A stretch of DNA of 64,000 nt from Ochotona curzoniae. Lineage: Eukaryota > Chordata > Mammalia > Lagomorpha > Ochotonidae. Shown here one piece after another: positions 53,186 to 63,972 of this stretch. The stretch lies in NCBI RefSeq assembly GCF_017591425.1, contig NW_024465751.1, positions 9,858,001-9,922,000 on the forward strand, written 5' to 3'. Position 1 is the stretch's first letter. Each line of letters starts with the position of its first letter. The position numbers and the translations under genes are program-made. The notes beneath the pieces are model-generated. The model had not been told where the DNA came from and searched no databases. It saw only the letters and a list, made by a program, of their open reading frames with translations.

Positions 53186-53255
53186 CCTGAATGGTCCAGG
53201 AAGGTTTCCTGCAGAAGGTAGGCATTTTAATTCCATCCAAGTGGCTCCTAACTGA
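53186..53255 (+). repeat. L2-like fragment
   Basis: 'ccaggaaggtttcctgcagaaggtaggcattttaattcc' resembles the L2 'cagggaaggcttcctggaggaggtgacatttgagc' motif. Confidence 0.45.
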
Positions 53256-53954
53256 CAGCTCTGGCCTGATCCTAGAGTAGCTGGGGTGCTTACCAATATC
53301 AGCACTGTCAGCTTATTCTCAGGGTCTCTGGGCCTGCCTGGTGGTCCCAGGAAGGTGTCTGCAGGGCATCTGGCCTCCAATTGGCTCCCACAGCCTTGTT
53401 CTTTGGGCTCATGGGTCCCCAAAGGCAGCACATATTATAGTTTAGGGGGTAACATGTAGTTACCACCTACCTCACTTATAGACCATATAGTTCATTTGAG
53501 GCAAATGGCCAGGAATCCCAGGATTGTGACAATTCAGTGCTGCACTGGTACTGCCCACTCACCACAGATGCCTTGCCTAAGACTTCTGGTTCTACCAAGA
53601 CTTCCGTTCAGTTCTTTTTTCTCCTGGCTCTCTAAAACTCTCTGGGTAGCCCCCAGCCCTAAGCATGGGGAGGTATCTCCTGGTGATGCCCTATGGGAGA
53701 CTTAGAGATCAGAACTCCTGGTCCCTGCCTTATCAAAGCAGCATGGGAAGCTGCCCAGTGTAGCCTTCTTCCTAATGCCTCCCCTGGCAACTGGTACCCA
53801 ACAGGCAAGTCTGGTGCTAGAAACAGACAATGTGTGAGCAAGTCTGGCAGGAGAAAAGAGCCTAAAAAGGCAACTTGTGGAAGCTCAGGGTGGTACTTTG
53901 TGTACAAAAGATGGAGGTTCAGGCAACACTATCGCTACATCAGGGAGTGTATAT
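53256..53954. other. Unique non-coding sequence
   Basis: No gene or repeat recognised. Confidence 0.4.
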
Positions 53955-54300
53955 ATCCCCCAGTACCCATTTCTCTTCCTCTTGGACATGCACCTTAACT
54001 ACATCTCCCAGTCTTCCTTGCAGTTCAGTGTGGTCATGTGACTGCACTCTGGATAATGGAAAGTGATCAGAAGTGCCATGGGCTACTTTAAGACCGGGTA
54101 ATGGTTTTCTCACTGTCCCCATTCACCAGTTTGGTGGGCTAACCGATGACAGAGCCACAAGGGGGAAGGAGCCTGGGTCCCTGAATCCCTGTGCAGACAT
54201 CTGCTTGTTAAATATATCTTCTCGCTGGTGTAAACAAGAAGTCAACTCCAAATGCATTAAGCCTCTTAAATTTTAGCACTGTTACAGCTGTTAGTCCAAT
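53955..54300 (+). mobile_element. Old LTR-like interspersed repeat
   Basis: 'aactacatctcccagtcttccttgcagttcagtgtggtcatgtgactgcactctggataatgg', 'agagccacaagggggaaggagcctgggtccctgaatccctg' and 'ttaagcctcttaaattttagcactgttacagctgttagtcc' match, in order, a common mammalian LTR-like repeat ending in a 'taagccactgagattt' tail. Its exact family name is uncertain; it is non-coding. Confidence 0.65.
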
Positions 54301-54774
54301 CTGATGAATAAAGCCTCTTACTGGGCACGTAAGTGCTGGCTTCAAATGAGTTTCTTCGGCTTGCTCATCTCTAAAAGGAGAATTAAAAACACCTTCCTGG
54401 GAGTGCTTGAGCTGATCAACCTGTCACCAGCGACCAACACTGTGTCATGGCATCGGGGTGCTCTGAGCACCTATGTAAAGATGAATATAAATCCAGGCTG
54501 GACTCATTATTATACTTATTATCACCTATCAGTATCTTTCTATTTGATTTCATATTTTTATACTCATGCTTTCCTTTTAAGAGAACTATGGATCACTTTC
54601 TGGGTTGCTAAAAGTAGCCTGGACCCTAAGCACCATATCCAGCATCTAATGGAAAAGCCAGTCTTGGCTACTATAGCACCTGGCTCATGGGAACCACGAG
54701 AGCTCTTATAGAGATTGATAAAAATAATAACAGGAAGACTGAGACTTGAAACAGCAACAGATGGTCATGAGGCC
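54301..54774. other. Unique AT-rich sequence
   Basis: No supported gene. The 135-codon plus frame 54304-54711 is not recognised; it begins inside the repeat end and has no domain. Confidence 0.4.
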
Positions 54775-54900
54775 CTTCTATACACCTCATTGCTTCTAAC
54801 CTTCACATCCACTGTGTGAGAGAGGGCTGTCAGGTGTGCTTTCTGATGGGGAAGGTGAGGCTTGGAGAGGCTGAACAGTAACAGCTGAGAAGGGTCGGGA
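54775..54900 (-). repeat. MIR-like SINE fragment
   Basis: 'cattgcttctaaccttcacatccactgtgtgagagagggctgtcagg...tgatggggaaggtgaggcttggagaggctgaacag' follows the minus-strand MIR order. Confidence 0.65.
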
Positions 54901-55224
54901 CATCGAGCGCCTTGGAGGTGTTGAAGGTCAGCACCATGCTAGACTCTTCCTTGATCACTTTTAATTTTCTCTGGCCAATGAGACAGGGATTCTTTTTTGA
55001 TCCTCATTTTATGATGGGAAAAAATGGATGCCAGGGACAAGCGGCTGCTAAGCTTCTGCTGCCACAATCTACCACTCGTGTCGCCACCTGGCCTTTCCCT
55101 CTCTTAAGAGCTGCATCATGATAACTGATAAATGGCCGCGTCTGGAGACGGTGGCAGGAACCCCAGCACCTCCTCTCACAGAACAGAGAGAAGAACCTGC
55201 TTAGGGCTGAAAGCCAAACACATC
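54901..55224. other. Unique non-coding sequence
   Basis: No gene or repeat recognised. Confidence 0.4.
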
Positions 55225-55420
55225 ATGCCAGATTAAACTTGCACTTTCTCATTCTCCACCCAAATGTACTCCTCAGAAGGCCTAATTATAGTGACTTCTA
55301 TTTTCTTGTAAATAATCACATCTGTCATAAGTGATTTAACTGATCCAAAGCGCCAAGCTGGCAGTCTCAGAGGCCTGAGCCAATGTGTCAATTATGCCAA
55401 GTAGGCTGTGAGCAAAAGTT
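55225..55420. promoter_or_regulatory. Candidate conserved non-coding element with forkhead site
   Basis: Repeat-free block with 'ggcctaattatagtgac', the forkhead core TGTAAATA at 55307-55314, 'cataagtgatttaactgatcc' and 'gtgtcaattatgcc'. Function is inferred. Confidence 0.3.
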
Positions 55421-56643
55421 GCATGAAATGGAAGTGGGAGAGAGAGAGAGAAAAAAAAAAAAACTAGTCACCGTCATATAGACAGTGGGGACCAATATGT
55501 GCTTTTTCACTGCAGGAATATCAACACAAACTCCTCAACGTGGCCAATGGGCATTGATCCCTCAGCAATCAACTTAGTCAAACAGACGCCACCAGTCAGT
55601 TCCCAGAGCATAACAACCCAGCTTTGTAGTGGCAAAGCAATCTTGGGGTCTGGCTTCTTTACTATAACGTTTGAGTCTAAGTACATACCCCAGGAATTTG
55701 CCATGCCTCTTTATGCTCAGTTTCAGAAAGAAAGCTGGTTTGGAGAATGTCCATGCTTTTTATTTTTATTTATTTATTTACCTTTTTTTTTTTTTTGCTG
55801 CAGGAGTCTCTATTTTGTCACTCCATGAGCCTGGGAAGAGCATTTGGCATGAAACAGGTGATCATCAAATATTTGACGATTCACTGAATGAAAGCATGAG
55901 AAGTACTTTGTACACAAAGAAGGTACTTATTAAATTTTTGGCAGCCTTCTGAAACGTGAAAGGGAGAGCCTTCCTCCTCCCATGTCTTCTTTCTCCAACA
56001 AATGAGACCTTTTCCCAAAACTGTTGGGACCTTTTCCTGGTTTTCCTTTTGCCTCTTCCCCCACTAGAGAAGTAAAGCGCCATCCCTCTGCTGGATTCAG
56101 GAAGCTGAGCTGCTGTGTCATCACACCTGGAGCCTCTCTCTGTCCTGCCTTTGACCACAGAGTGGCTCCTGGGCAGTGGTCAGCTTTGTAGACGGGCAGT
56201 CCCCTCTCCCACAGCCTGCATGAAGGGCAGGGCTACGAGGAAGGTCATGTAGCCAACGGTCTTATGTCACGCTTTCTAGCCTTCTTCTCACCACACCAGC
56301 GCGGATACATTTGGAGCCTTCCATGCGACTCCAGTGTCAGTCCCAAGCCAAGTGGCTCTGCGCCTGGAAGGTGACAGGATTGTGTGGTAGGTTGACCCTT
56401 TGACCTCCAGCCCCATACATGCCCAGTTTTCAGAAGTGAAATCTTGGATGCGCCGGTGCTGAATGTCCATCATCCTGCCCGTTCTCCATTGACACAGGAG
56501 TCTGTGGCTGTTGTGTTCGGCACACCACACTTGACATGGACCATAGCTCTGCTATTGACTTTTGTGACCCAGGGGGAAGGAGACTGAAACTGCTTCGTGT
56601 ACTCAGGGTACCATCTGCTTTCCATGCTGTTAAAACATTTATA
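55421..56643. other. Unique sequence with short A/T tracts
   Basis: A GA run then A13 lies at 55440-55463 and a T-rich block at 55758-55797. No supported gene; the minus frames at 56288-56747 overlap one another without domains. Confidence 0.4.
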
Positions 56644-56983
56644 GGGGCCATTGTAATGGCATAGCATGCTAATATTCTGCCTGAGTGCCAGCATTCCATA
56701 TGAGTGCCAGTTCTTTTGTCCTGGCTGATCCACTTCTGATCCAGCATGCTGCTATGGCCTGGGAAAGAAGAGGAGGATGGCCCTAGTTGTCAGGCCCGTG
56801 CACCCATGTAGGAGACCCAGAAAGAAACATCTGGTTTCTAGCTTTGGATCAATGAAGTTCTGGCTGTGATTCCTATTTGGGGAGTGAACCAGATCTCTTG
56901 CTGTCTCTCACTCTCACTTGCTCAATGTATTTCTCTCAAGTAAAATAAGTGTTTAAAAAAAAAACTTTAAAAAAAGATTTATA
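56644..56983 (+). mobile_element. CSINE
   Basis: Plus-strand: 'ggggccattgtaatggcatagcatgctaatattctgcctgagtgccagcattccatatgagtgccag', 'gatccacttctgatccagc', 'gcctgggaaagaagaggaggatggccc', 'cacccatgtaggagacccag', 'tatttggggagtgaacc', then a CT-rich run and an A-rich tail. Confidence 0.85.
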
Positions 56984-57154
56984 CCTGTTCCTCCCCTATC
57001 ATATCCACAGAGCCTCTCCCATCCAGTACTGGTGACATGGCAGGGTTACATGTCCTGGTAGTTTAGGGCTTGATGCTATTTTCTTATTCTTCTTATCAAC
57101 AGAGGTCTTCAATCAGCTGTCTCCACTGCCTAACACGTTCTGATCATAAGGAGG

Positions 57155-57340
57155 TGACAGTGACCACTTACTGAATGCTTGCAAGGCCTCAGGCATGGGG
57201 CCATGCATTCTTCCTGCACTGCATTTATGTGCTACTGTCCCATTCTAAGGTGAAGAAATTGAAGATTTTAAAGATCAAAGGTCTGCATGGGTCATATTAG
57301 TTCACAAGTGGAAAGTTCCAAAACTTGCACATTAGAGGGC
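57155..57340 (-). repeat. MIR SINE
   Basis: 'gaccacttactgaatgcttgcaaggcctcaggcatggggccatgcattc' and 'cccattctaaggtgaagaaattgaagattttaaagatcaaaggtctgcatgggtcat' follow the minus-strand MIR order. Confidence 0.65.
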
Positions 57341-57930
57341 CTCCAGGCCTAGCATTTAGGTCTTCATTTAACAGAAATGTGACCCGAAAGAGGGTGAGCC
57401 CAGAGATCCTGGACACCCAGCCCAGGCCCTCTGTAGATAATCTTTCCTGCAGCCGCTGGTAGCCTCTGGTGTGACCATTTAACCTGCACGCTCATCCAGC
57501 AGTGCTATCCAACATGCTTCCCACGGATCCCCAAACACCTTGAAGAAAACCACAGATACTCAGTCTGTGATTCCTTTTTTCTTCTATCAGCTCAAAGCCC
57601 ATTTTAAGAAGACAAAACTAATCTGGCACTATCAGATCTTGGTGAGCCAGGGTTGAATTTTCGTGGCCACCACACTGCTCTCATGGAGTCTTAGCAGAAC
57701 AGCCTTAGAAACAGAGAACTGAGAGATCTGGGGCAGCCTGCGTGACACTTGCTGGGTCCAGGTCCGAGGCCAGACCTGGTATATACCTATGTTCTTGTGC
57801 AGCCGGTCACTGGTGGGCAGGTGAGAGTGGCCTGGGTAAGGATTGGATGTACTTTTCAGTAGGGCTCATCTTCTTTCCTATTCTGTGATTCTGAAGCTTC
57901 AGGTTGAAGGAGTCGGCCCTACTTCCCTCC
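57341..57930. other. Unique non-coding sequence
   Basis: No gene or repeat recognised. Confidence 0.4.
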
Positions 57931-57998
57931 TGGGAGCACTGAGGACACAGTGCCAGCACTCACCTGGGAGCACTGAGGACACAGTGATAGTACTCACC
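57931..57998. repeat. 34-bp tandem duplication
   Basis: The unit at 57931-57964 is repeated at 57965-57998 with three substitutions (31 of 34 equal). Both copies begin TGGGAGCACTGAGGACACAG. It is not a microsatellite. Confidence 0.95.
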
Positions 57999-58168
57999 AG
58001 CGGCATTTCCCCCCAGCAGCCTCCATGTACTCAGCTCTCCCACTTCTACCCGCACTCCCCAGCCTGCATTACACACTGTGATGGAGCTACAGGATCGTTG
58101 AAAATGCTGTTAAGATGTTTTTAAGCAAAGAAATACATGCTCTTAGCCAAGAAATCAAATACTGCCAC

Positions 58169-58208
58169 AGCTTATAATGAAAACCATGAGCTTGTAATGA
58201 AAACTAGC
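58169..58208. repeat. 20-bp tandem duplication
   Basis: AGCTTATAATGAAAACCATG is followed directly by a near copy (AGCTTGTAATGAAAACTAGC), spanning 58169-58188 and 58189-58208. Confidence 0.85.
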
Positions 58209-58752
58209 CCCCACTCCCTGCACAACATAGTCCCCAGGGCCACCTTTTCTAACCCTCTGTTTTCTGAGTCTGAGATGAAGTGTAGGGTTTCTCTTAACCA
58301 GATATACACACTGATCATGTCCATACAATCATGCTGCCTTCACGAAGGTGATGGCAGAGTGGGCTTCCACTCAAACTACACGGGAGGGGGCACAGGTGCC
58401 ACCAGGCAAATGGGTCCATGGGGCTTGTCCAGAAGCAGTGGGGATTTTAACTACACAACAACAAGGGACTACACATAAGCTGGTTTGTTCTGCCATGGGA
58501 GGTCCGTGTTCAACTCCTGTTCCTGGTGTCTCAAGCTGTGTCCTCCTGCAGCCCCTGTAGCTATTTCCCACCTTTCTATGAAGGTGCAATGCCAGTGTGA
58601 CTTCAGGAGCCATTTCAGGAGCCTTCCAAGCTGCTTCTCCTCCTGGAAGATGGAGGTGAAAGCATGTGTGGCCATCTCTTTTAGCAAAAGGAGATCTGTC
58701 GCTTGGGAAACACATGTGCATCATAAAATGTAACATTGATAGTACAGGTCTG

Positions 58753-58945
58753 TACCAGGGATGCGGAATCTTTCCTACTTAGGGCCATGTGGACATTTAG
58801 AATGTCATTCTAAGGCCATACAAACTGACAACTTAAAAATGAGCCTGCTGTAGATCTGTTGACTTCTGAGTCCTGCCTGTGGGTGCCTTAGCAGGGCTAA
58901 ACTCAGTGATCTCCGCCCTGGGTGGCGGCTAGGTGCTACAAGTGA
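58753..58945 (+). repeat. hAT-like non-autonomous DNA element
   Basis: 'agggatgcggaatctttcctacttagggccatgtggacatttagaatgtcattctaaggccatacaaactgacaacttaaaaatgagcctgctgtagatctgttg' resembles a lagomorph hAT repeat with 'agggccatttggatatttataacatcattcgcgggccatacaaaattatcaacttaaaaattagcctgct'. Confidence 0.6.
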
Positions 58946-59224
58946 GGCTAATCAGGTACAAACCCCAGCAAACATATTCACTTACTGGCTTGAAAAACCC
59001 AGTAAGTTGCTCCCTGCTTTAGCTGGCGTGTCAGCTGTGGACCTGGGAGGGGCGTGGTGGCGGCTATGGATCACTATTGACCTGGCCACATACAGTGCTT
59101 TCTAGGCCATCATGATTCCCTGTAATTGTTGTCCAGCCCCCTTGCATAGACCTGAGGCACCTGCCTAGAGTCAATGTGTCTCCTACTCAAAAGGAGGGGA
59201 AAAAGGATCCTTAATTCCTGGAAG

Positions 59225-59330
59225 TATTTAAAGGTAAAATGATTAGTCCCATTTAACAGATCAGTAAATATACTGAAAATAAAATTGAGTGATCTGCTCA
59301 AGGTGACAGGATGGTTCAGGGTAAGAAGCA
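59225..59330 (-). repeat. MIR-like SINE fragment
   Basis: 'agtcccatttaacagatcagtaaatatactg...ttgagtgatctgctcaaggtgacagg' resembles 'cccattttacagatgaggaaactgag...taacttgcccaaggtcacac'. Confidence 0.65.
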
Positions 59331-59460
59331 CTAAGAAGATGCACTTGAACTCTTACATTCCTGATGCTGAGTGACCTTGGGCAAGTCACAGACCTTCCTG
59401 GAGCCTCATCTGTGAAATCCAAGGGCCTCAGTCCTACCACTCGCTACTGGAGGGGCTGCA
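59331..59460 (+). repeat. MIR-like SINE fragment
   Basis: 'gctgagtgaccttgggcaagtcacagaccttcctggagcctcatctgtgaaatccaagg' keeps the MIR 'tgaccttgggcaagt' core exactly. Confidence 0.78.
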
Positions 59461-59499
59461 GCAGTTCATGGGCAGTAAAGAGAGTCAGGCTGGCAACTT

Positions 59500-59600
59500 G
59501 AAACAGGGCTTTTCTGATTACTGTCAGGATCTCGGGCAAATTACTTCAGCCTCAGTTGTCGCCTTCTAGGTCTCACCCTAGAAGTCCTCATACGTGAAGA
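59500..59600 (+). repeat. MIR-like SINE fragment
   Basis: 'ttactgtcaggatctcgggcaaattacttcagcctcagttgtcgcc' tracks the MIR 'tgtgtgaccttgggcaagttacttaacctc' segment. It lies 40 bp after a similar fragment, so two insertions are likely. Confidence 0.6.
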
Positions 59601-59884
59601 TGTGGCACCCAAAAGCACACTGGAGGCATCAGCTGTCATTTCTAAGTTTCTGGTGGCCCTCAGTTGATCCTAAGTCCTGTGAAGCCGGTGGGGCGGGGGG
59701 TTCAATGTCACGTTGCTACTCTAGGTCATTAGGAGCCTCTGGGTCAGGGCCTTACATGTCATCTCTTGGAACCCCCTCCCCATTAGGTAGTCTTTAGGTA
59801 GGAGTGTGAAGTCCACTCTGTGAAGTACAAGGCCATTTCTAAGTAACACTTCAGTCTGAGTGGAGAATCTGTTTTCCTCTTGCT

Positions 59885-60135
59885 ACCTACAATGCTGATT
59901 ATAGTGTTTTTGCTTTTCTTCCCATGCAGTCTGGAAATCCTGAATAAATGTCAAAAAGAATTCCGTGAGTCAACAAATATGTAATATTATTAAAACTCTG
60001 AGGAGTGAACTATTTCCTACATTACTAGAAGCTTGAAGGGATAATATTCTCAATTACATTATTCAATAAATATGCTACTTAGGGCCCAAGTAATGTTGTT
60101 GTAATATGTAGTTAATAGGTCAGCAGTTCATTCAC
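59885..60135. promoter_or_regulatory. Candidate conserved element with AP-1 and forkhead sites
   Basis: Repeat-free AT-rich block. TGAGTCA at 59966-59972 is a perfect AP-1 core and overlaps GTCAACAAATA, a forkhead consensus. It continues with many TAAT/ATTA cores and 'ttattcaataaatatgc'. Function is inferred. Confidence 0.33.
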
Positions 60136-60704
60136 CCAATTGGAAACCAACTGAGCCTGCCGCAGGAGCCAGGCATCATCGACACCACGGGAAACATGGC
60201 AGCGGCAGGCTCAGCCGTGTTAGTGGTAGGTTGGGGGAGGGAACTGACACCAGAGAAGAAGGTCAAAAGCAGAAAGATGTGGCTATTGATTGCTAACATG
60301 AAACCCAGAGACAATGACTCAGGCTGCCCATCTGCCAAACATTAGTAAGTATCCCCATGAACGTGACTTACATAAGTTAAAAGATTGAGCACAATTCTTG
60401 ATCAGCACGGACACTCAGTAATGCCAGCTCCTGGGCTTTAGGGTCACATGGACAGTGGTTCAAGTGACCACAACTATCTTGAGTTCCAGGGCCATCCCTC
60501 TTCTTGCTCTTTCAGGCCCGGGGGAGTCAGGGCCCCAGCATCTGCTAGCCCAGTGTTTCTCCTTCTCTTATGGGCACACCTCTGGAAATGGTCTTCACCT
60601 CACTTGTATGTCTGCTCTCCCTTCCTGTGGGGAAATCAGACACCTGTGCACATGGTGCTCAAGGCAGTTCCCTGATGCATGCATTGCACTTGTGAAGGAA
60701 GTCT
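60136..60704. other. Unique non-coding sequence
   Basis: No gene or repeat recognised. Confidence 0.4.
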
Positions 60705-60760
60705 TACTGTGCCCATTTTCACGGGTGGAAAACTGAGGCAAAAGTCCAAATCATACCCCA
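60705..60760 (-). repeat. MIR-like SINE fragment
   Basis: 'gtgcccattttcacgggtggaaaactgaggcaaaag' resembles 'tccccattttacagatgaggaaactgaggcacagag'. Confidence 0.6.
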
Positions 60761-62084
60761 CAAATTGGAGACCAGGTTTCACTTTCATATTGAGCTTTGT
60801 TACTCAGGCCTTGCATTAATGATCAATGAAAGTGCCACAACCACTGCTGGCTTCCCCAAAGCAGGCAGATGAGTAAAGGGATAATGACAATCGTGTGCCA
60901 TGAGCACTTGGGTGGTAATAAGGAACAGGGAGTTTCACAAAGGCCACAGGCATCTGGCAAATCAAGATGAGCAGCATTGATCAGAGGCAAGCATGGCAGA
61001 ACAGTGATAAGAGACAAGGCTGGGGCCAGTGATGGACAGCGTGTGAAGGCAGTGTCTGCTGAGTGACAACACTCCACAGGCGATCCATCCACCATCATCA
61101 GCTCCTAAGGATGGGACACCTGGTTTGTTATTTCAAACCAAGCGAGGAACTGTGGATGCAACTACACAGGAAGCATTGTTTCTTTAACTCTGTAGCAGGT
61201 GCCCAGCCCATGGATCCCTGCACTCTGGCCTCCCTTCTCACTGTCAGTACCTGGAGCTCCTCGCCCAGAGTGGGGGGCGGGGCTCCCTCTAGTTTTCAGT
61301 GCCCATTTGGCTTTGTGCATGGCATGGAAATGCTTGGAGCCCACAGTTCCCATTGCTGATGATGAGAAGGGGTGCACTAGTGCCAGCTGTCTGGGATAAA
61401 GCAGAGAGACAAGGGCCCTAGTGGACCCTAAGCAAGGGTCTAACTCTTCCTGACATGCCCTGGCCACCCCTTCTCTTCCTTGTCTACTACCCATGTCCCC
61501 AAATAGAGCTTTCTTCTCTTCTCAAATTAAGTATTTGTACCTCGATCTTGGCCTTAATGTCTGCTTCTGTGGCACCCAAGCAGGGCCAGCCTATTTCTTG
61601 GTTTCACAGAATGAAAGCACATATAGCAGAGGGACTTCAGCAGTAACCCAGTGGTAGCAAACACATGGAGCCTGCCTGTGGAAGGGTACACTCTGAAGCG
61701 TGCTTTATGCTAAGTGCAGAGTGGGAGCACTAAGCAGCCGCCGTGTGCTTGAGGAACAGACGGCTCCAGGTGCAGCACTGCATGCCGGCAGGATGGTGGG
61801 CTTCCAAGTGACAGGCGGCTTACAGATAGGTGGATGACCCTGACAAAGTTGGGGGACCACCCAGTTCCTTGTTTTCCCTAGTTTGGAAGTGGTGGCCATG
61901 CTGTGCAGATGTGGGGCAATAGAAGTGAGACATCTCACTAAAGTACATCAGGCCCCTGTCAAGGTTCTCACTGCTCTCTGCTCACCTGTGAGCTATTAAG
62001 GGTCTTGTGAAAGGGGCCACCCTTTGCCTTTGCAGATTGGCCTCCCAGAAGCCTGGGGGCCACAATGGAAGACACTCATAAACT
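60761..62084. other. Unique non-coding sequence, 1.3 kb
   Basis: No supported gene. Frames of 90-110 codons at 60823-61494 overlap on both strands without domains. Confidence 0.4.
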
Positions 62085-62155
62085 CATCCCAGAACTGGCT
62101 GCCCTACTGGGCACACAGCAAACATTTAACAGATGAATGAATAATGAAGGAATCC
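62085..62155 (+). repeat. MIR/L2 3'-end-like fragment
   Basis: 'tgggcacacagcaaacatttaacagatgaatgaataatgaa' resembles the common 'ggcacatagtaggcactcaataaatatttgttgaatgaatgaa' end. Confidence 0.6.
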
Positions 62156-62547
62156 TTGCAAAGGCACCTGCTAGTAATGATGGGTCTTCTGCAGCATGCA
62201 TTTGCTTCCTGGGTCTCCATCAGGTGCCTGGCTCAATTCCACATGCTAGTTAGATAGCTTTATAACTCTTTTGTGAGGAGCAGACAGAAGTGAGCTGCAA
62301 CCAGATCTGCCCAGCAGGCCAACTGGGGACATTTGCAACAAGAGTACTGGATGTTCTGGGGTGGAGCTGGATGCTGGAATTTTTTTGCAGGTGTCTCAGG
62401 TGAGTCTAATGAGCTGTCATTGTAGGGATCCGGAGTGTGATGGGGACTGTGAAACACAGAAAGTCTCCATGTGGCTTTACCTAGAGGTTCCCAATGGAAC
62501 GTGGGGGTGGAAGCATTGTGACAACTTCCACCCGACCCCCTCCCACC
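62156..62547. other. Unique non-coding sequence
   Basis: No gene recognised. Confidence 0.4.
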
Positions 62548-62705
62548 CAAAGGGGACATTTGACAAAATCTAGAGACATTCTCAGTTGTCCCAGTGGGAA
62601 GGATTGTGTGGGTACCCAGAGAATGGAGGCTAGGGTGCTGCCAAGACCGTCTCGCTACACAGGACTGCCCAGTTCTGCCCAGCCAGAGACGTCCTGATGC
62701 AGAAA
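62548..62705 (+). repeat. MER20-like hAT-Charlie element
   Basis: 'aaaggggacatttgacaaaatctagagacattctcagttgtcccag', 'gagaatggaggctagggtgctgcc' and 'tacacaggactgccca' match MER20 in order ('aggggacatttggcaatgtctggagacatttttggttgtcac', 'gggatgctgctaaa', 'cacaggacagcccc'). The 5' end may extend to about 62505. Confidence 0.75.
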
Positions 62706-63682
62706 AATAGGGAGCTAAAGCAAGACAGGCAAGACAAAAGGAACTCTAGCAACCGTTTGAGAGACAGTGAGGGCGAACCTGGACCCTAAGGTGGTCCGCC
62801 ACTGCTGTGTTGAACAAGAAGCCACCAGCTGCTTCCTCCCCGCCGCTCCCCTCCCCTCCCCAAGCAGATCAGCCCAGGCCACACCTCCTCCAATGAGCAG
62901 CCCAGAGCTGAGCTTGCACCTCAGTTACTGCCCTACTTCCGGCCTTGCACGTGGGGGTGGGAAATCTGGTTGCATTTGCTCGGCTGCTTTCACTTTTACA
63001 TTGTCCCTGAGCCTGCCCTTACCCCCTGGCCAGGGAAAGGAGGTGAGCAGAGCAGGGGTTGAAACCCAGGCCTATCACAGCGGTACCTTCAGGCTCACTT
63101 GCTCTGCCTTTTCAGGCCATCATCCCAGTGCCCCAGGTGCTCTGACCCAATGGTGACAGCCTGCTGGCCTCCTCTGGCCACGGCCATGCCAGAAGTGACT
63201 TTCTTGGAGATGTGGACAGCCACAGAATTGTAGATAAAGGGGGGAGAGTGCTGTAAGGGCTGGGGAGGGGCAGCACAGCCAGCCTAGAAACCCTCCCCAG
63301 CATGAAGCTGACACAGTCATTTGCCAGGCAGAGGCTGGAATGTGAAATCGCCTGCCCTCGGACCTGTCTCTATGGTTTTCACAGTCCCTGTCATTCAGCT
63401 TCAGACCCTCTCCCTGGGGACCCCCAGGCTAGCCTAATGGAAGCCAGCCTCACGCCCCTCCCCCGCTGTGTTCTTGCTCAACACCATGTGAGCTTTGCAA
63501 GCATAGCAGTTCTGGGCAGGCAAATCTGGATGGAAAGTCAAGTCCTATCATCCAAAGCTTCCAGAAAAATCTGGGGCAACAGGCTGTGGAGGGAGCCAGG
63601 GTGAGAGCTCCACTTTGCAGAAACCCCACCCTCTTGGGAGGGACAGAGCGAAACTGACTAGTGACTGAGATCTGACGTGTAA
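62706..63682. other. Unique non-coding sequence
   Basis: No supported gene. The 129-codon plus frame 62767-63156 has no domain. Confidence 0.4.
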
Positions 63683-63770
63683 CCTGGGCACAGTGAGACC
63701 ACCTGCATTTTACAGGTGGGGAAGTGGAGGAGGCCAGGGCAGGGATGACAGTGAGCTCATGGCAGGCAGC
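63683..63770 (-). repeat. MIR-like SINE fragment
   Basis: 'cacctgcattttacaggtggggaagtggagg' resembles 'tccccattttacagatgaggaaactgagg'. Confidence 0.5.
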
Positions 63771-63972
63771 AGGAAGTGGCTGAGCTGGATGAGACCAAGT
63801 TCCCAGATCCCGCCAGCATACAACATTTCTGTCTGGTCACATACTTATTCCAGAAAGGCTACTCATTCAAACAGAAGCTGGCAGCTCTCTTTCCTCCAAA
63901 TGTTCATTTGGGGCACAGCGGGAGTGGTGGGTTCCCCCAAGACCTCTGCTTCCTTAGAAATCATTTCTCCTG

